From Micromonospora sp. NBC_00421 (GTDB lineage Bacteria; Actinomycetota; Actinomycetes; Mycobacteriales; Micromonosporaceae): DNA of 64,000 bases. The translations under genes and the position numbers were made by a program. This document shows, one piece after another, positions 9,034 through 17,749 of the stretch (its first letter is position 1; every line of letters begins with the position of its first letter). The stretch covers positions 1,984,001 to 2,048,000 of the forward strand of contig NZ_CP107929.1 of assembly GCF_036017915.1 (NCBI RefSeq). The letters run 5' to 3'. Below the pieces are notes generated by a model. That model was not told the DNA's origin. It made no database searches and saw nothing but the letters and a program-made list of their open reading frames with translations.

Positions 9034-10047
9034 TCAGCGGGACCGGGCAGGGCCGGTGCTGGAGCGCAACGAGATGGGTGGGGCGTACAGGCGGTGCCGG
9101 GGCGTGGCGGCAGGGGCGGCGATCAGCTCCAACAGCAACGACACCGCCTCGGCGCCCATCTCCCGCATCGGCACGTCCGCGGCGGTCAGCGGTGGACGGA
9201 AGTCCTCCGCCCAGTGTTGGGCGGCCACTCCGGTGACGGAGAAGTCGCCCGGCACGGACAGCCCGGCGCCGTGCAACGCGCGCTGCATGCCGGGCAGCGC
9301 CGCCTCGTTGATGGTGGCCACCGCCGTGATCTCCGGATGCGTCGCCAGCAGGTGCTCCACACACGCCTCGCCCGACGTCGTGTCGTCACCGCAGCAGACG
9401 TCCACACCGGTCAGGCCCCGCTCGGTGACCGCCGCCCGGAAGCCGGCGAGGGCACGGTGGCTCGGGCCGTAGCCGGCGGCGACCAACTCGGCCGACCGGT
9501 TCACCAGGGCCACCTGACGGTGCCCCAGATCGGCCAGGTGGTGCACGCAACGGGAGATCAACGCCGCGTAGTCGATGTCGATCCAGCTCATCCCGTGCGG
9601 GTCGGCGGTCCGGCCTATCGTCACGAACGGCAGCCCCGCAGCGGCCAGCCGGGTCACCCGGTCGTCGGTCAACCGGATCTCCATCACGACCACACCGTCG
9701 ACCCGACGCCCGGTGACGATCCGCTCGAACGACCGGTCGTGGTCGCCGCCGGACGGGGACAACAGCACGTCCAGGTCGTGCCGGGCCGCCGCCTCGACGA
9801 CGCTGGCGACGAAGCCCAGCTGCATGTCGGTCAGGCGCTGGCTGGCCGGGGGGATCACCAACCCGAGGGTGCGGGTGCGTCCCTCCTTGAGTGCGCGGGC
9901 GCTCGCGTTCGGGCGGTAGCCCAACTCGTCGATGACCGCCTGGATGCGCTGCCGGGTCGTCGCCGACACGGTCCGCTTCCCGCTCAGCACGTAGGACACG
10001 GTGCTGCGGGACACCCCGGCCCGCCGGGCGATCTCCCCGATGTTCAT
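9034..10047 (-). CDS. LacI-family transcriptional repressor
   Basis: A 337-residue regulator. The N-terminal helix-turn-helix (residues about 2-25, IGEIARRAGVSRSTVSYVLS) and hinge helix (GYRPNASARALKEGRT) are canonical, followed by a periplasmic-binding-protein-like effector domain (about 60-335). It is convergent with the glycosidase gene and closes the locus. The likely targets are the CGAAYCGRTTCG sites at 1810, 3832, 3975 and 3988. Its own upstream region (10048-10385) shows no copy of this site, so autoregulation through the motif is not evident. Effector is inferred to be an arabinose-containing sugar. Confidence 0.9.
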   Translation of the reverse strand: MNIGEIARRAGVSRSTVSYVLSGKRTVSATTRQRIQAVIDELGYRPNASARALKEGRTRTLGLVIPPASQRLTDMQLGFVASVVEAAARHDLDVLLSPSGGDHDRSFERIVTGRRVDGVVVMEIRLTDDRVTRLAAAGLPFVTIGRTADPHGMSWIDIDYAALISRCVHHLADLGHRQVALVNRSAELVAAGYGPSHRALAGFRAAVTERGLTGVDVCCGDDTTSGEACVEHLLATHPEITAVATINEAALPGMQRALHGAGLSVPGDFSVTGVAAQHWAEDFRPPLTAADVPMREMGAEAVSLLLELIAAPAATPRHRLYAPPISLRSSTGPARSR

Positions 10048-10385
10048 GCCCGCCCTCAGACCGAATCCGACACCGACGCGGGAATGCGCCGTGCTTCCCG
10101 TGGAGCATAACCGTCCCGGAATTCCAGCACCGGCCCAGGAACTGTTCTGCGGCCGCCTCCGTGGCGATCCACCGCGCCCGGCCTTCGGCGGTGTCGAAGG
10201 AGGGTGGACGGGTGGGAAGGGGTGGCGCTATGCATCGATAGTAATTAATGTAAAAGGTCTGACGTGTTATGTCAGAAGCATGGCTCGATGGGCAGATCAG
10301 CCTCCTGCTCCGGTCGTTCGGACGTAGGACACCGCCGCACCGGAAGCAGCCGCCACCGCACCCCCACCGTTCCGGAGAGGATTCG
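10048..10385. promoter_or_regulatory. Divergent intergenic region, LacI and GH54
   Basis: 338 bp without a gene. An AT-rich island (10238-10256, with GTAATTAATG) stands out against the GC-rich background. It is followed by the inverted repeat TCTGAC-N7-GTCAGA at 10258-10276, a possible operator for the rightward GH54 gene. No copy of the CGAAYCGRTTCG operator is present, so the second GH54 gene seems to be under different control. Confidence 0.4.
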
Positions 10386-11858
10386 ATGAATGTGAAGAGA
10401 AGGTCGAGTCGGTTGACGGCCGCCCTGGCGACCGTGGTCGCCCTCGTTGTCGTCGGCGGCGGCTACGTGGTGTCGGATGCGCCGGGCGCGCGCGCCGCGA
10501 CCACCGGCCCGTGTGACATCTACGCCTCGGGTGGTACGCCGTGCGTGGCCGCGCACAGCACCACCCGTGCCCTGTACGGGGCGTACAACGGTCCGCTCTA
10601 TCAGGTCCGGCGGACGTCGGACAACGGCACCCGGGACGTCGGGGTGCTGAGCGCGGGTGGTGTCGTCAACGCCGCCACCCAGGATTCCTTCTGCGCGAAC
10701 ACGAGTTGCGTGATCACGATCCTCTACGACCAGTCCGGCCGCAACAACCGCCTCACCCAGGCACCTCCCGGCTACTGGCCCGGCCCCGCGCCGGGCGGCT
10801 GGGACAACCTGGCGGACGCGAAGGCGGCTCCGATCACCGTCGGCGGGCAGAAGGCGTACGGCGTCTACGTCTCGCCCGGCACCGGTTACCGCAACAACAA
10901 CACCAACGGCGTCGCCACCGGCGACCAGCCAGAGGGCATCTACGCCGTCGTCGACGGCACCCACTACAACCAGTGGTGCTGCTTCGACTACGGCAACGCG
11001 CAGACCGACGGCCAGGCCGACGCCCCGGCCATCATGGAGACGGTCTACTTCGGCGCCAACAAGCAGTGGGGCTACGGGGCGGGCGCCGGCCCGTGGGTCA
11101 TGGCCGATCTGGAGTGGGGGCTGTTCTCCGGGGTGAACGCGGGATACAACAACATCGCGTCGATCAACCACCGTTTCGTGACCGCGATGGTCAAGGGTGA
11201 GCCGAACCACTGGGCGATCCGGGGTGGGAATGCGCAGTCGGGCGGTCTGACTACCTATTTCGACGGACGGCGTCCCAACGGTTACCACCCGATGAAGAAG
11301 GAGGGGGCGATCCTGCTCGGCATCGGCGGCGACAACAGCGTCTCCGGTCGCGGCACCTTCTTCGAGGGGGTGCTGACCTCGGGCTACCCGTCGCCGGCCA
11401 CGGAGGACGCCGTGCAGGCCAACATCGCCGCCGCCGGATACGCCCCGGCCGGTGGCGGTACGCCGCAGCAGGGCGTCCAGGTCGTGGGTGGTCAGTCGGG
11501 CCGCTGCGTCGACGTGCCGAACGGCAGCACGACCAACGGCACCCAGGTCCAGTTGTGGGACTGCACCGGTGGCACCGCGCAGCGCTTGACCTACACCGCC
11601 GGCAAGCAGCTCCAGGTGCTGGGCAACAAGTGCCTCGACGCCAACGGCCAGGGCACCAGCAACGGCACCCAGGTCATCATCTGGGACTGCCACACCGGTG
11701 CCAACCAACAGTGGAACGTCAACGCCAACGGCACCGTCACCGGTGTGCAGTCGGGACTCTGTCTCGATGCCACCAACGCGGCAACGGCCAACGGCACCAA
11801 ACTCGTCCTCTGGTCCTGCAACGGGCAACAGAACCAGCAGTGGAGCCTGCGTAGCTGA
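10386..11858 (+). CDS. Secreted GH54 alpha-L-arabinofuranosidase, C-terminal CBM13
   Basis: A 490-residue enzyme with the same activity class as the gene at 128-1732 but the reverse domain order. A signal peptide (1-38, ending GARAA) is followed directly by the GH54 domain (about 41-363, starting GPCDIYASGGTPCVAAHS). The likely nucleophile Glu is in DLEWGLF and the acid/base Asp in GIGGDNS. A three-repeat ricin-type lectin (about 368-490) ends with QNQQWSLRS. The ATG at 10386 has GGAGAGG 7-8 nt upstream, whereas the longer in-frame reading lacks a signal peptide. It is monocistronic, with a strong hairpin right after the stop. Confidence 0.92.
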   Translation: MNVKRRSSRLTAALATVVALVVVGGGYVVSDAPGARAATTGPCDIYASGGTPCVAAHSTTRALYGAYNGPLYQVRRTSDNGTRDVGVLSAGGVVNAATQDSFCANTSCVITILYDQSGRNNRLTQAPPGYWPGPAPGGWDNLADAKAAPITVGGQKAYGVYVSPGTGYRNNNTNGVATGDQPEGIYAVVDGTHYNQWCCFDYGNAQTDGQADAPAIMETVYFGANKQWGYGAGAGPWVMADLEWGLFSGVNAGYNNIASINHRFVTAMVKGEPNHWAIRGGNAQSGGLTTYFDGRRPNGYHPMKKEGAILLGIGGDNSVSGRGTFFEGVLTSGYPSPATEDAVQANIAAAGYAPAGGGTPQQGVQVVGGQSGRCVDVPNGSTTNGTQVQLWDCTGGTAQRLTYTAGKQLQVLGNKCLDANGQGTSNGTQVIIWDCHTGANQQWNVNANGTVTGVQSGLCLDATNAATANGTKLVLWSCNGQQNQQWSLRS

Positions 11859-11864
11859 CCAGGC

Positions 11865-11925
11865 CGCGACAACCGGCCGGGCCGGTCCCGGGCAGGACAC
11901 GGGGCCGGCCCGGCCGGTTGTCGCG
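11865..11925 (+). terminator. Terminator after the second GH54 gene
   Basis: A 21-bp perfect stem (11865-11885 with 11905-11925) with a 19-nt loop starts 7 bp after the stop codon. Confidence 0.75.
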
Positions 11926-12078
11926 CGGCGGCACCACGCGTCGCGCTATCCGTGGCGCAGGTGACCGGCCCGTGCCACCGCCAGCTCTTGCCTGTCGTTC
12001 TGCGTGTTCACCGCCGGCACCTGCCGCTCTACTCGTCGTAGATGGATGGTGCGGCCCGAGCGGGGGCCGGACCGGTGA

Positions 12079-12192
12079 CAGGAGAGCTTCGACACCCGTT
12101 ACATCTGCGTGGACACCCACGGCAGCGGTGACGCGTACGCCCGGGCGTGCAACTACGGCGGCTACCAGACCTGGCGGTTGAACGGTCGGTGA
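12079..12192 (+). pseudogene. Remnant of a ricin-like domain C-terminus
   Basis: An open stretch of 37 codons starts right after an in-frame stop and has no start codon. It encodes a tail with ICVDTHGSG, ARACNYGGYQTWRLNG and then a stop. Short Cys-x-Asp repeats ending in a QxW motif typify the last repeat of a lectin-like secreted protein. It is read as the 3' end of a deleted gene. The rest of 11926-12245 shows nothing else recognisable. Confidence 0.45.
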
Positions 12193-12245
12193 TCCGACCA
12201 TGCGGTACGTCACTCGTCGATGCCTGGAATCTGGGGCGGTGATCT

Positions 12246-14585
12246 GTGAGGGTGTGCTCGGTGAAGCCGATACCGAGCGCACCCGAACGGTCGACGCTGG
12301 GTGCCGTCCTGCGTGGGTGCCGTGTGGCGGCGGGCCTGTCGATCGAGGGGCTCGCCGAGCGCTGCGGGGTCAGCGCCCGGGCGATCAGCGACATCGAACG
12401 CGACCGGGTCCGCCGTCCGCAACGGCGTACCCTGACCGTCCTGCTCGACGTCCTCGCCGTGCCGGACGACGAGCGTCGTCGCCTGGTCGAGGCCGCCTCC
12501 GTGCGGCCGGCGGGCGGGGAACCCCCCGATCCGCCGCGCTATTTCAGCGGCCGGGCAGCGGAGTTGCGGGCCCTGGGCGACATCGCCCGTCGTCCGTCGG
12601 GTGACCGGCAGCAGGCCACCGCGCTCGTCGTCACCGGACCGGCCGGGGTGGGCAAGACCAGCCTCGCCCTGCGGGCCGTGGCGGATCTGGCCACGGAGTT
12701 CCCCGACGGCCGGTTCTTCGTCGACCTGCGCGGCATGGACGACGTCCCGACCACCCCCGGCGAGGCGCTGCACCGGCTGCTGCGGGCGCTCGGCGTGCCG
12801 GAACGGCGGATTCCCGCCGGGCTCGACGGGCGGGCGACGGCGTACCGGTCGGCGCTGTACGAACGCCGGGCCCTGGTGGTGTGGGACAACGCCGCCGACG
12901 AGGCGCAGGTCCGGCCGTTGCTGCCCGGGGCAGGACGCAGTCTCGTGGTGTTCACCAGCCGGCGACGGCTCAGCGGCCTCGACACCGCGCAGTGGCTGTC
13001 GGTGGAGCCGTTGCCGGCCGAGGACTCCACCGCCATGCTGCGGGCCATCGCCCGCTCCGACGCCGCCACCGACCCGGTCGCGCTGGACGAACTGGCCCGG
13101 CACTGCGGCCACATGCCACTGGCGCTGCGGGTCACCGGGCAACGGCTGTCGGAGGAGCCGGGGCTGTCGGTGGGGGAGCTGAACCGGCGGTTCTCCGGGG
13201 AGCAGGCCCGCCTGCGGGTCATCGACGCCGGCGCCGCGGGTATCCACACCGCGCTCAGCCTGTCGTACCGGCGGCTCGGGGACGACCTGCGACGGACCTT
13301 CCGGCGGCTGTCCCTGATGCCGGGTCCGGACTTCGGTCCGGACCCGGTCGCCGTGGCCACCGACGCCGCTGGCGAGCAGGCCGAGCGACGGCTGGAGGCG
13401 CTGGTCGAGAGCGGACTGGTGGCCGCCGTGCCGGCGGACCGGTACGGGCTGCACGACCTGGTACGCGACTTCGCCGTCGACCGGATGACCGCTGAGGAAC
13501 CGGACGCGGTCGGCCCGTTGCGGACGTCGTCGCTGCGCTGGTGGCTGGCGCGTACGATCGCCGCGGGGCGGCACTTCGAACCGGACGGACCGCCGTCGCT
13601 TGCGGAGTTCCGGGATCGCGCGGCGGCGACGACGTGGCTCGACGCCGAGCGGGGCAACTGGTTCGCCGCGTTGCGGTCGGCCGCCGCCGAAGGGCTGCAC
13701 GAAGCGGTGGTCGAGGCCGTCGACGCGCTGCACTGGTTCTCCGACAGCCGGGTCCACCTCGACCTCTGGCCCGAGGTCTTCCGGTTGTCCGCCGAGTCCG
13801 CCGCCCGGCTGGACGACCCCCGCACCGAGGCGGTCCATCTCAACTACCTTTCCTGGGCGCAGGCGATCTGCCAGCGCGAATACGCCGGCAGCGTGGCCAC
13901 CGCCACCCGGGCGCTGGACCGGGCGGTCCGCGCGGGCGACCCGGCCCAGCAGGGCTGGGCGTTGCTCTACGCCGCCAGCGGCCACACCGGGTTGGGCGAG
14001 TACGCGGCGGCGCTGAGGCAACGGCAGCGGGCCTGGGTGATGCTGCGCCGCGCGGCCGACCGGGAGGGCCTGCCGCAGGCGATGGCCTCGCTCGGCTCAT
14101 CGCTGCTCGCCCTCGGTAGACCTGTCGAGGCGCTGCGGGTGCACGAGCGGACGCGACGCCTGCTCCGCGATCCGCGCTATCCCATCGCGGCCTTCGCCCG
14201 CGCCGCCACCGACGCGCTGAACTGCCGGCGGATCGGCGACGATCTCGCCGCCCTCGGCCGGTGGTCGGAGTGTGTCGCCCTGCGGCGGGAGGCGGTCGCG
14301 CGGTTACGCGCGAACGCGATGCCGGCGATCGAGGCCGTGGCGTTGGTGGAGTTGGCCGAGGCGCTGCGGCGCACGGGGGAGACCCGGGAGGCCCCGGCGC
14401 ACCTGGTGCGGGCGATCGAGTTGGCCGACGACTGCGACGATCCGGACCTGGCCGGCCGGGCCGCGACGCTGCTTGTCGACCTCACCCGGGAGGAGCCTGG
14501 CCCGGGCGGGGATCAGGTGCCGGGCGGGGGTCAGGTGCCGGGCGCGACACGGGCGAAGGCGCGTACCAGCGGGTGCGGCTCGTAG
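12246..14585 (+). CDS. XRE HTH - NB-ARC ATPase - TPR regulator
   Basis: A 779-residue STAND-type signal ATPase. Residues about 17-72 form an XRE helix-turn-helix (VSARAISDIERDRVRRPQR). The NB-ARC module follows, with Walker A GPAGVGKTS (131-139), Walker B ALVVWDN, and a GLPL-like GHMPLALRVTG. A winged-helix segment (LHDLVRDFAVDRM) and helical repeats likely to be TPRs fill the C-terminal part. Such proteins act as nucleotide-controlled transcription switches in actinomycetes (AfsR/SARP relatives); no SARP domain is seen. Start: GTG at 12246, which is the first start giving the whole HTH. Its last 55 bp overlap the convergent gene at 14531-15658. Confidence 0.8.
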   Translation: MRVCSVKPIPSAPERSTLGAVLRGCRVAAGLSIEGLAERCGVSARAISDIERDRVRRPQRRTLTVLLDVLAVPDDERRRLVEAASVRPAGGEPPDPPRYFSGRAAELRALGDIARRPSGDRQQATALVVTGPAGVGKTSLALRAVADLATEFPDGRFFVDLRGMDDVPTTPGEALHRLLRALGVPERRIPAGLDGRATAYRSALYERRALVVWDNAADEAQVRPLLPGAGRSLVVFTSRRRLSGLDTAQWLSVEPLPAEDSTAMLRAIARSDAATDPVALDELARHCGHMPLALRVTGQRLSEEPGLSVGELNRRFSGEQARLRVIDAGAAGIHTALSLSYRRLGDDLRRTFRRLSLMPGPDFGPDPVAVATDAAGEQAERRLEALVESGLVAAVPADRYGLHDLVRDFAVDRMTAEEPDAVGPLRTSSLRWWLARTIAAGRHFEPDGPPSLAEFRDRAAATTWLDAERGNWFAALRSAAAEGLHEAVVEAVDALHWFSDSRVHLDLWPEVFRLSAESAARLDDPRTEAVHLNYLSWAQAICQREYAGSVATATRALDRAVRAGDPAQQGWALLYAASGHTGLGEYAAALRQRQRAWVMLRRAADREGLPQAMASLGSSLLALGRPVEALRVHERTRRLLRDPRYPIAAFARAATDALNCRRIGDDLAALGRWSECVALRREAVARLRANAMPAIEAVALVELAEALRRTGETREAPAHLVRAIELADDCDDPDLAGRAATLLVDLTREEPGPGGDQVPGGGQVPGATRAKARTSGCGS

Positions 14586-15658
14586 CGGTGCTCACCGCCG
14601 GCGGTGACCCAGCCCCGCTCGGCCAGGTCGAGCAGGCCCGCCTCGACGGGGACGGCACCGACCGGCCGGGTCAGCAGCCGGACGGCGCGGCGGGCCCGTG
14701 CCGGCAGCCCGGCGTACGTCCGCTCGAACGCGTCGCGCACCGACAGGTCACCGGCCACCAGCGCGTCCAGGACCAGCTCCGGCCTGGCCAACCGGTCGAT
14801 CAGCCACTGCGCGCTCCACTGCGGCCGGGTCAGCAGCCGGTTCGCGGTCACCCGCAGCGCCAGTGGCAGGCCGCCGCAGCCGTCGGCCAGCGCGGCGACC
14901 GAGGGCGCGGGCGCGATGCCGTCCACCATCGCGGTGAGGGCGGCCCGTGCGTCGGCCGCCGGCAGCGGCGGCACCAGCCGCCGATCGGTCGCCGGCAGGT
15001 GCGTCAGCGGATGCCGGCCGGTGATCAGGGTGACGCCGAGGGCGTCCGGCGGCAGCAGCGGCCCGACCTGGCGGTCGTCGCGTACGTCGTCCAGCAGCAC
15101 CAGGACCCGTCGGGTGCGCAGCAGGTCACGGTACGCGCCGATGGCCACCGGGTCGGGCCCGTGCGATGCCGGCTCGGACGCCGGCAGCAACCGTCGTGCG
15201 ATCGTCGCGGCGGTGGTGTCCGCGACCGGCCCGAGGAACCGCACCCCGTCGGGGAACCGTTCGGCGAGGTCCGTGGCGGCCTGTACGGCCAACGCCGTCT
15301 TACCCGAGCCGGGCAGGCCGAGCAGCTGCACCGCGTGGCGGCGTAGCAGCTGCCTGGTCAGCCAGGCGAGGTCGTCGCGGCGGCCGGTGAAGTGTGCGGT
15401 CACCCCGGGTAGACCGGTGACCCCGGCGACCTGTTCGCCGGCCGCGCGGAGCTGGCCGGCGTCCACCCCGTCCAGGCCCAGCGCCGCGCCCAGCGCCCGC
15501 AGGGTGCCGTGGTGCGGGCGGCGGATCGTGTGCCGTTCGATCCCGCCGATCGTGCGGGGGCTCACCCCGGAACGGACGGCGAGTTCCTCGATGGTCAACC
15601 CGGCGGCGATCCGCAGTGACCGAAGCCGGTGGAGCTGTTCCTGCGTGTTGTCCCGCAC
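14531..15658 (-). CDS. Short XRE HTH - NB-ARC ATPase regulator
   Basis: A 375-residue relative of its neighbour. XRE HTH (about 8-60, GVSPRTIGGIERHTIRRPHH), Walker A GLPGSGKTA (114-122), Walker B VLVLLDD, GLPL-like GGLPLALRVTA and a final winged-helix piece ending EPHPLVRAFARVAPGT. It stops where the neighbour's TPR region would begin, so it is a sensor-less or truncated form. Tail-to-tail overlap with 12246-14585 is 55 bp. This may be a natural minimal version rather than a broken gene, because the reading frame is clean and the HTH and ATPase motifs are intact. Confidence 0.78.
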   Translation of the reverse strand: MRDNTQEQLHRLRSLRIAAGLTIEELAVRSGVSPRTIGGIERHTIRRPHHGTLRALGAALGLDGVDAGQLRAAGEQVAGVTGLPGVTAHFTGRRDDLAWLTRQLLRRHAVQLLGLPGSGKTALAVQAATDLAERFPDGVRFLGPVADTTAATIARRLLPASEPASHGPDPVAIGAYRDLLRTRRVLVLLDDVRDDRQVGPLLPPDALGVTLITGRHPLTHLPATDRRLVPPLPAADARAALTAMVDGIAPAPSVAALADGCGGLPLALRVTANRLLTRPQWSAQWLIDRLARPELVLDALVAGDLSVRDAFERTYAGLPARARRAVRLLTRPVGAVPVEAGLLDLAERGWVTAGGEHRYEPHPLVRAFARVAPGT

Positions 15659-15772
15659 CCCGTACCCCCGCCAGGACGACTGCTGTCCGGTCCAGTAGAC
15701 GTCGCCGGGGTGACACCCGGGGTGAGGGTATCGTCACACCTTGTTCCGGGGCTGGTGGGACGCGGGTGGCGG

Positions 15773-15807
15773 CCGTCCGCCGTCCCGGCCTGCGGGACGG
15801 CGGACGG
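15773..15807 (-). terminator. Terminator of the GH43 gene
   Basis: A 14-bp perfect stem (15773-15786 with 15794-15807) with a 7-nt loop lies 7 bp past the stop of the leftward GH43 gene. Confidence 0.7.
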
Positions 15808-15813
15808 GGGTGG

Positions 15814-17280
15814 TCAGGCGACGCCCACCCGCTGCCACTGCTGGTTGGTGCCGGAGCCACAGGTGTACTGGATCACGCGGGCGCCGTCGGCGGTGGAGTT
15901 GCCGGTGACGTCGAGGCACCTGCCGCTGTGCCGGGCCACGAACTGGACGTACCCGGAGCCCGCGTCGCGTGCCTGCCACTGCTGGTCGGTGCGGCCGGAC
16001 TGGCAGGCGAACTGCTGCACCGCAGCGCTGTCGGCGGTGGACCCGCCGGCCACGGTGAGGCACTTGTCGCTGTGCCGGGCGACGATCTGGACGTAGCCGG
16101 AGCCGGCGTCGCGCACCTGCCACTGCTGGTTGGTGCCGCTGTTGCAGGAGTACTGGGCCACGGTGGCGGCGTCGGCGGTGGACCGGTCGAGCACGTCCAG
16201 ACACTTGCCGCTGTGCCGGGCGCGCAGGGTCTCGTAGGTGTAGCCGCCGGCGACCCCGGTGACCACGCCGGTGGCGGTGTCGATTGTCAGTTGCGGGTAC
16301 CAGCTCATGGTGAGCGAGGTGGCCGAGGGGAAGTTCAGTGGCAGCCAGACGTACCGGGACTGGTTGACCGGGCCGCCCGTCGCGCCGGCCCACCGGTCGC
16401 CGAGGTAGAGGTACGAGGTGGCGGCGCTGCCCTGCACCGGCAGCACGTACGCCGACTGGGAGTCGTAGGTGGTGCCGTCGGCGAAGTTGGTCGGGTTCGT
16501 CCAGGTGCCGCCGACGCTGCTCGCCGTGGCGTACCGGGCCTGGTTGGGTGACCAGCCGGTGGCGCCCGAGGTGACCAGGAAGTAGACCCCGTTGCGTTTG
16601 AACATCGCCGGGGCCTCCCGGTAGTTGTCCGGCCACAGCGTCCGGACCAGCGACGCGACCCCGGTGTAGTCGGCGGTGAGGCGGTAGATGTTCAGGTCCG
16701 CGTTGTTGCGGGTGGCGGAGATCAGGTACGCGGTGCCGTCGTCGTCGCGGAACACGGTCTGGTCCCGGGAGTCGTGGCCCAGCGGCCGGAAGCTGCCCAG
16801 GTAACGGTAGTTCCCGTCGACCGTGCTGGAGGTGGCCACCGCGACCCGGGCCTGGTTGTAGTCGACGCCGTTCTCCCAGTGCATCCAGAGCACGTACTGG
16901 CCGGTGGTGGCGTTGTAGATCACCTTCGGTCGTTCGATGTTGGCCGTCGCCAGTTCCCCGGCGGAGGACTGGGTGAGCACGTTGTTGCGGAACTCCCAGG
17001 TGCGCAGGTCGGTCGAGCGGTAGACCGACACGTACCGGAAGGTGTTGTTGTCGTTGCGGTTCTCGCCGAACCAGTAGTAGTAGTCACCCACCTTGATCAT
17101 GCCGCCGCCGTGGGCGTGCACCCCGGCGCCGGCGGTGTCGGTGAACTGGGTGCCGTTGGGCACGGTGACCGGCGCCGCCCCGGCAGGTGCGGTGAGGGTG
17201 AGCGGGGCGAGCAGGGCCGCGCAGGCGGCGAGGGCGAGGACGATCCGTCGGAGGGTGGTGGGTCTCGGCGCGGCAGGCAT
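15814..17280 (-). CDS. Secreted GH43 exo-beta-1,3-galactanase-like enzyme with CBM13
   Basis: A 488-residue secreted enzyme. The ATG at 17280 is chosen because AAGAGGAG precedes it by 7 nt; the longer reading would bury the signal peptide. Signal peptide about 1-36 (ending PAGAA); a five-bladed-propeller GH43 domain (about 40-345) with AHGGGMIKVGDYYYWFGEN, IERPKVIYN and WPDNYREAPAMFKR; and three ricin-type repeats (about 355-488, RHSGKCLDV, RHSDKCLTV, RHSGRCLDV). The layout and the HGGG and YYWFGEN motifs resemble the GH43 subfamily acting on arabinogalactan beta-1,3-galactan (recall). Other GH43 specificities cannot be excluded. Confidence 0.82.
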   Translation of the reverse strand: MPAAPRPTTLRRIVLALAACAALLAPLTLTAPAGAAPVTVPNGTQFTDTAGAGVHAHGGGMIKVGDYYYWFGENRNDNNTFRYVSVYRSTDLRTWEFRNNVLTQSSAGELATANIERPKVIYNATTGQYVLWMHWENGVDYNQARVAVATSSTVDGNYRYLGSFRPLGHDSRDQTVFRDDDGTAYLISATRNNADLNIYRLTADYTGVASLVRTLWPDNYREAPAMFKRNGVYFLVTSGATGWSPNQARYATASSVGGTWTNPTNFADGTTYDSQSAYVLPVQGSAATSYLYLGDRWAGATGGPVNQSRYVWLPLNFPSATSLTMSWYPQLTIDTATGVVTGVAGGYTYETLRARHSGKCLDVLDRSTADAATVAQYSCNSGTNQQWQVRDAGSGYVQIVARHSDKCLTVAGGSTADSAAVQQFACQSGRTDQQWQARDAGSGYVQFVARHSGRCLDVTGNSTADGARVIQYTCGSGTNQQWQRVGVA

Positions 17281-17749
17281 GGGCCGACTCCTCTTGCGGT
17301 GGACGCGAGGTGCCCGCAGGGACGCGCGGGCCCTTTCTTCGCCCATCACGATAGGCCGACACACTCATTAGTGCCCATAAGTCGATGTGATGAGCATCAA
17401 TATTTTGGGAGTGGAGGCGGGGTCCCTGGTCGACCGGGTGGGCCCGGCTGTGCCGATCGTCGGGATGGCGAGCAATGATATGCGTCACATTGTGAACCCT
17501 TCTCGCGGTGTCCGGCACGGAAGGCGCTTTACGGGCCGAATCCCTTTTCCGCACCCCACATTTCACCACCGAAGACTCGGTTCGACGGGCGAAGGCACCG
17601 GAGATCGTCGCGCAGAGTGATCACCTATCACCCGGTGTGGTCGGTTGGGGTTGATTGCCGTCTGGCAACGAGCGTCTCGGTTTGTGCCGCTCACTACCCT
17701 GACCGATGATCCAGTGCCTGGGTACCGTCGACAGCGATAAGGGCTTCAG
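17281..17749. promoter_or_regulatory. Divergent intergenic region, GH43 and anchored protein
   Basis: 469 bp without a gene. CACTCATTAGTG (17362-17373, arms CACT/AGTG) lies about 85 bp upstream of the GH43 start and sits in an AT-rich patch running to about 17410. A weak promoter-like pair TTGTGC (17682-17687) and GATGAT (17705-17710), 17 bp apart, precedes the rightward gene at 17750. Nothing else is recognised. Confidence 0.35.

Noticed and set aside
8993..9035. Hairpin between the convergent glycosidase and LacI genes as a terminator
   Set aside because: Only a 9-bp stem, with a long loop and one arm inside the LacI stop region; too weak to list as a feature.
11918..12181. An 87-residue plus-strand protein after the GH54 terminator
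   Set aside because: It is out of frame with the recognisable ricin-like remnant, lacks a ribosome site and has an unstructured Arg/Pro-rich composition.
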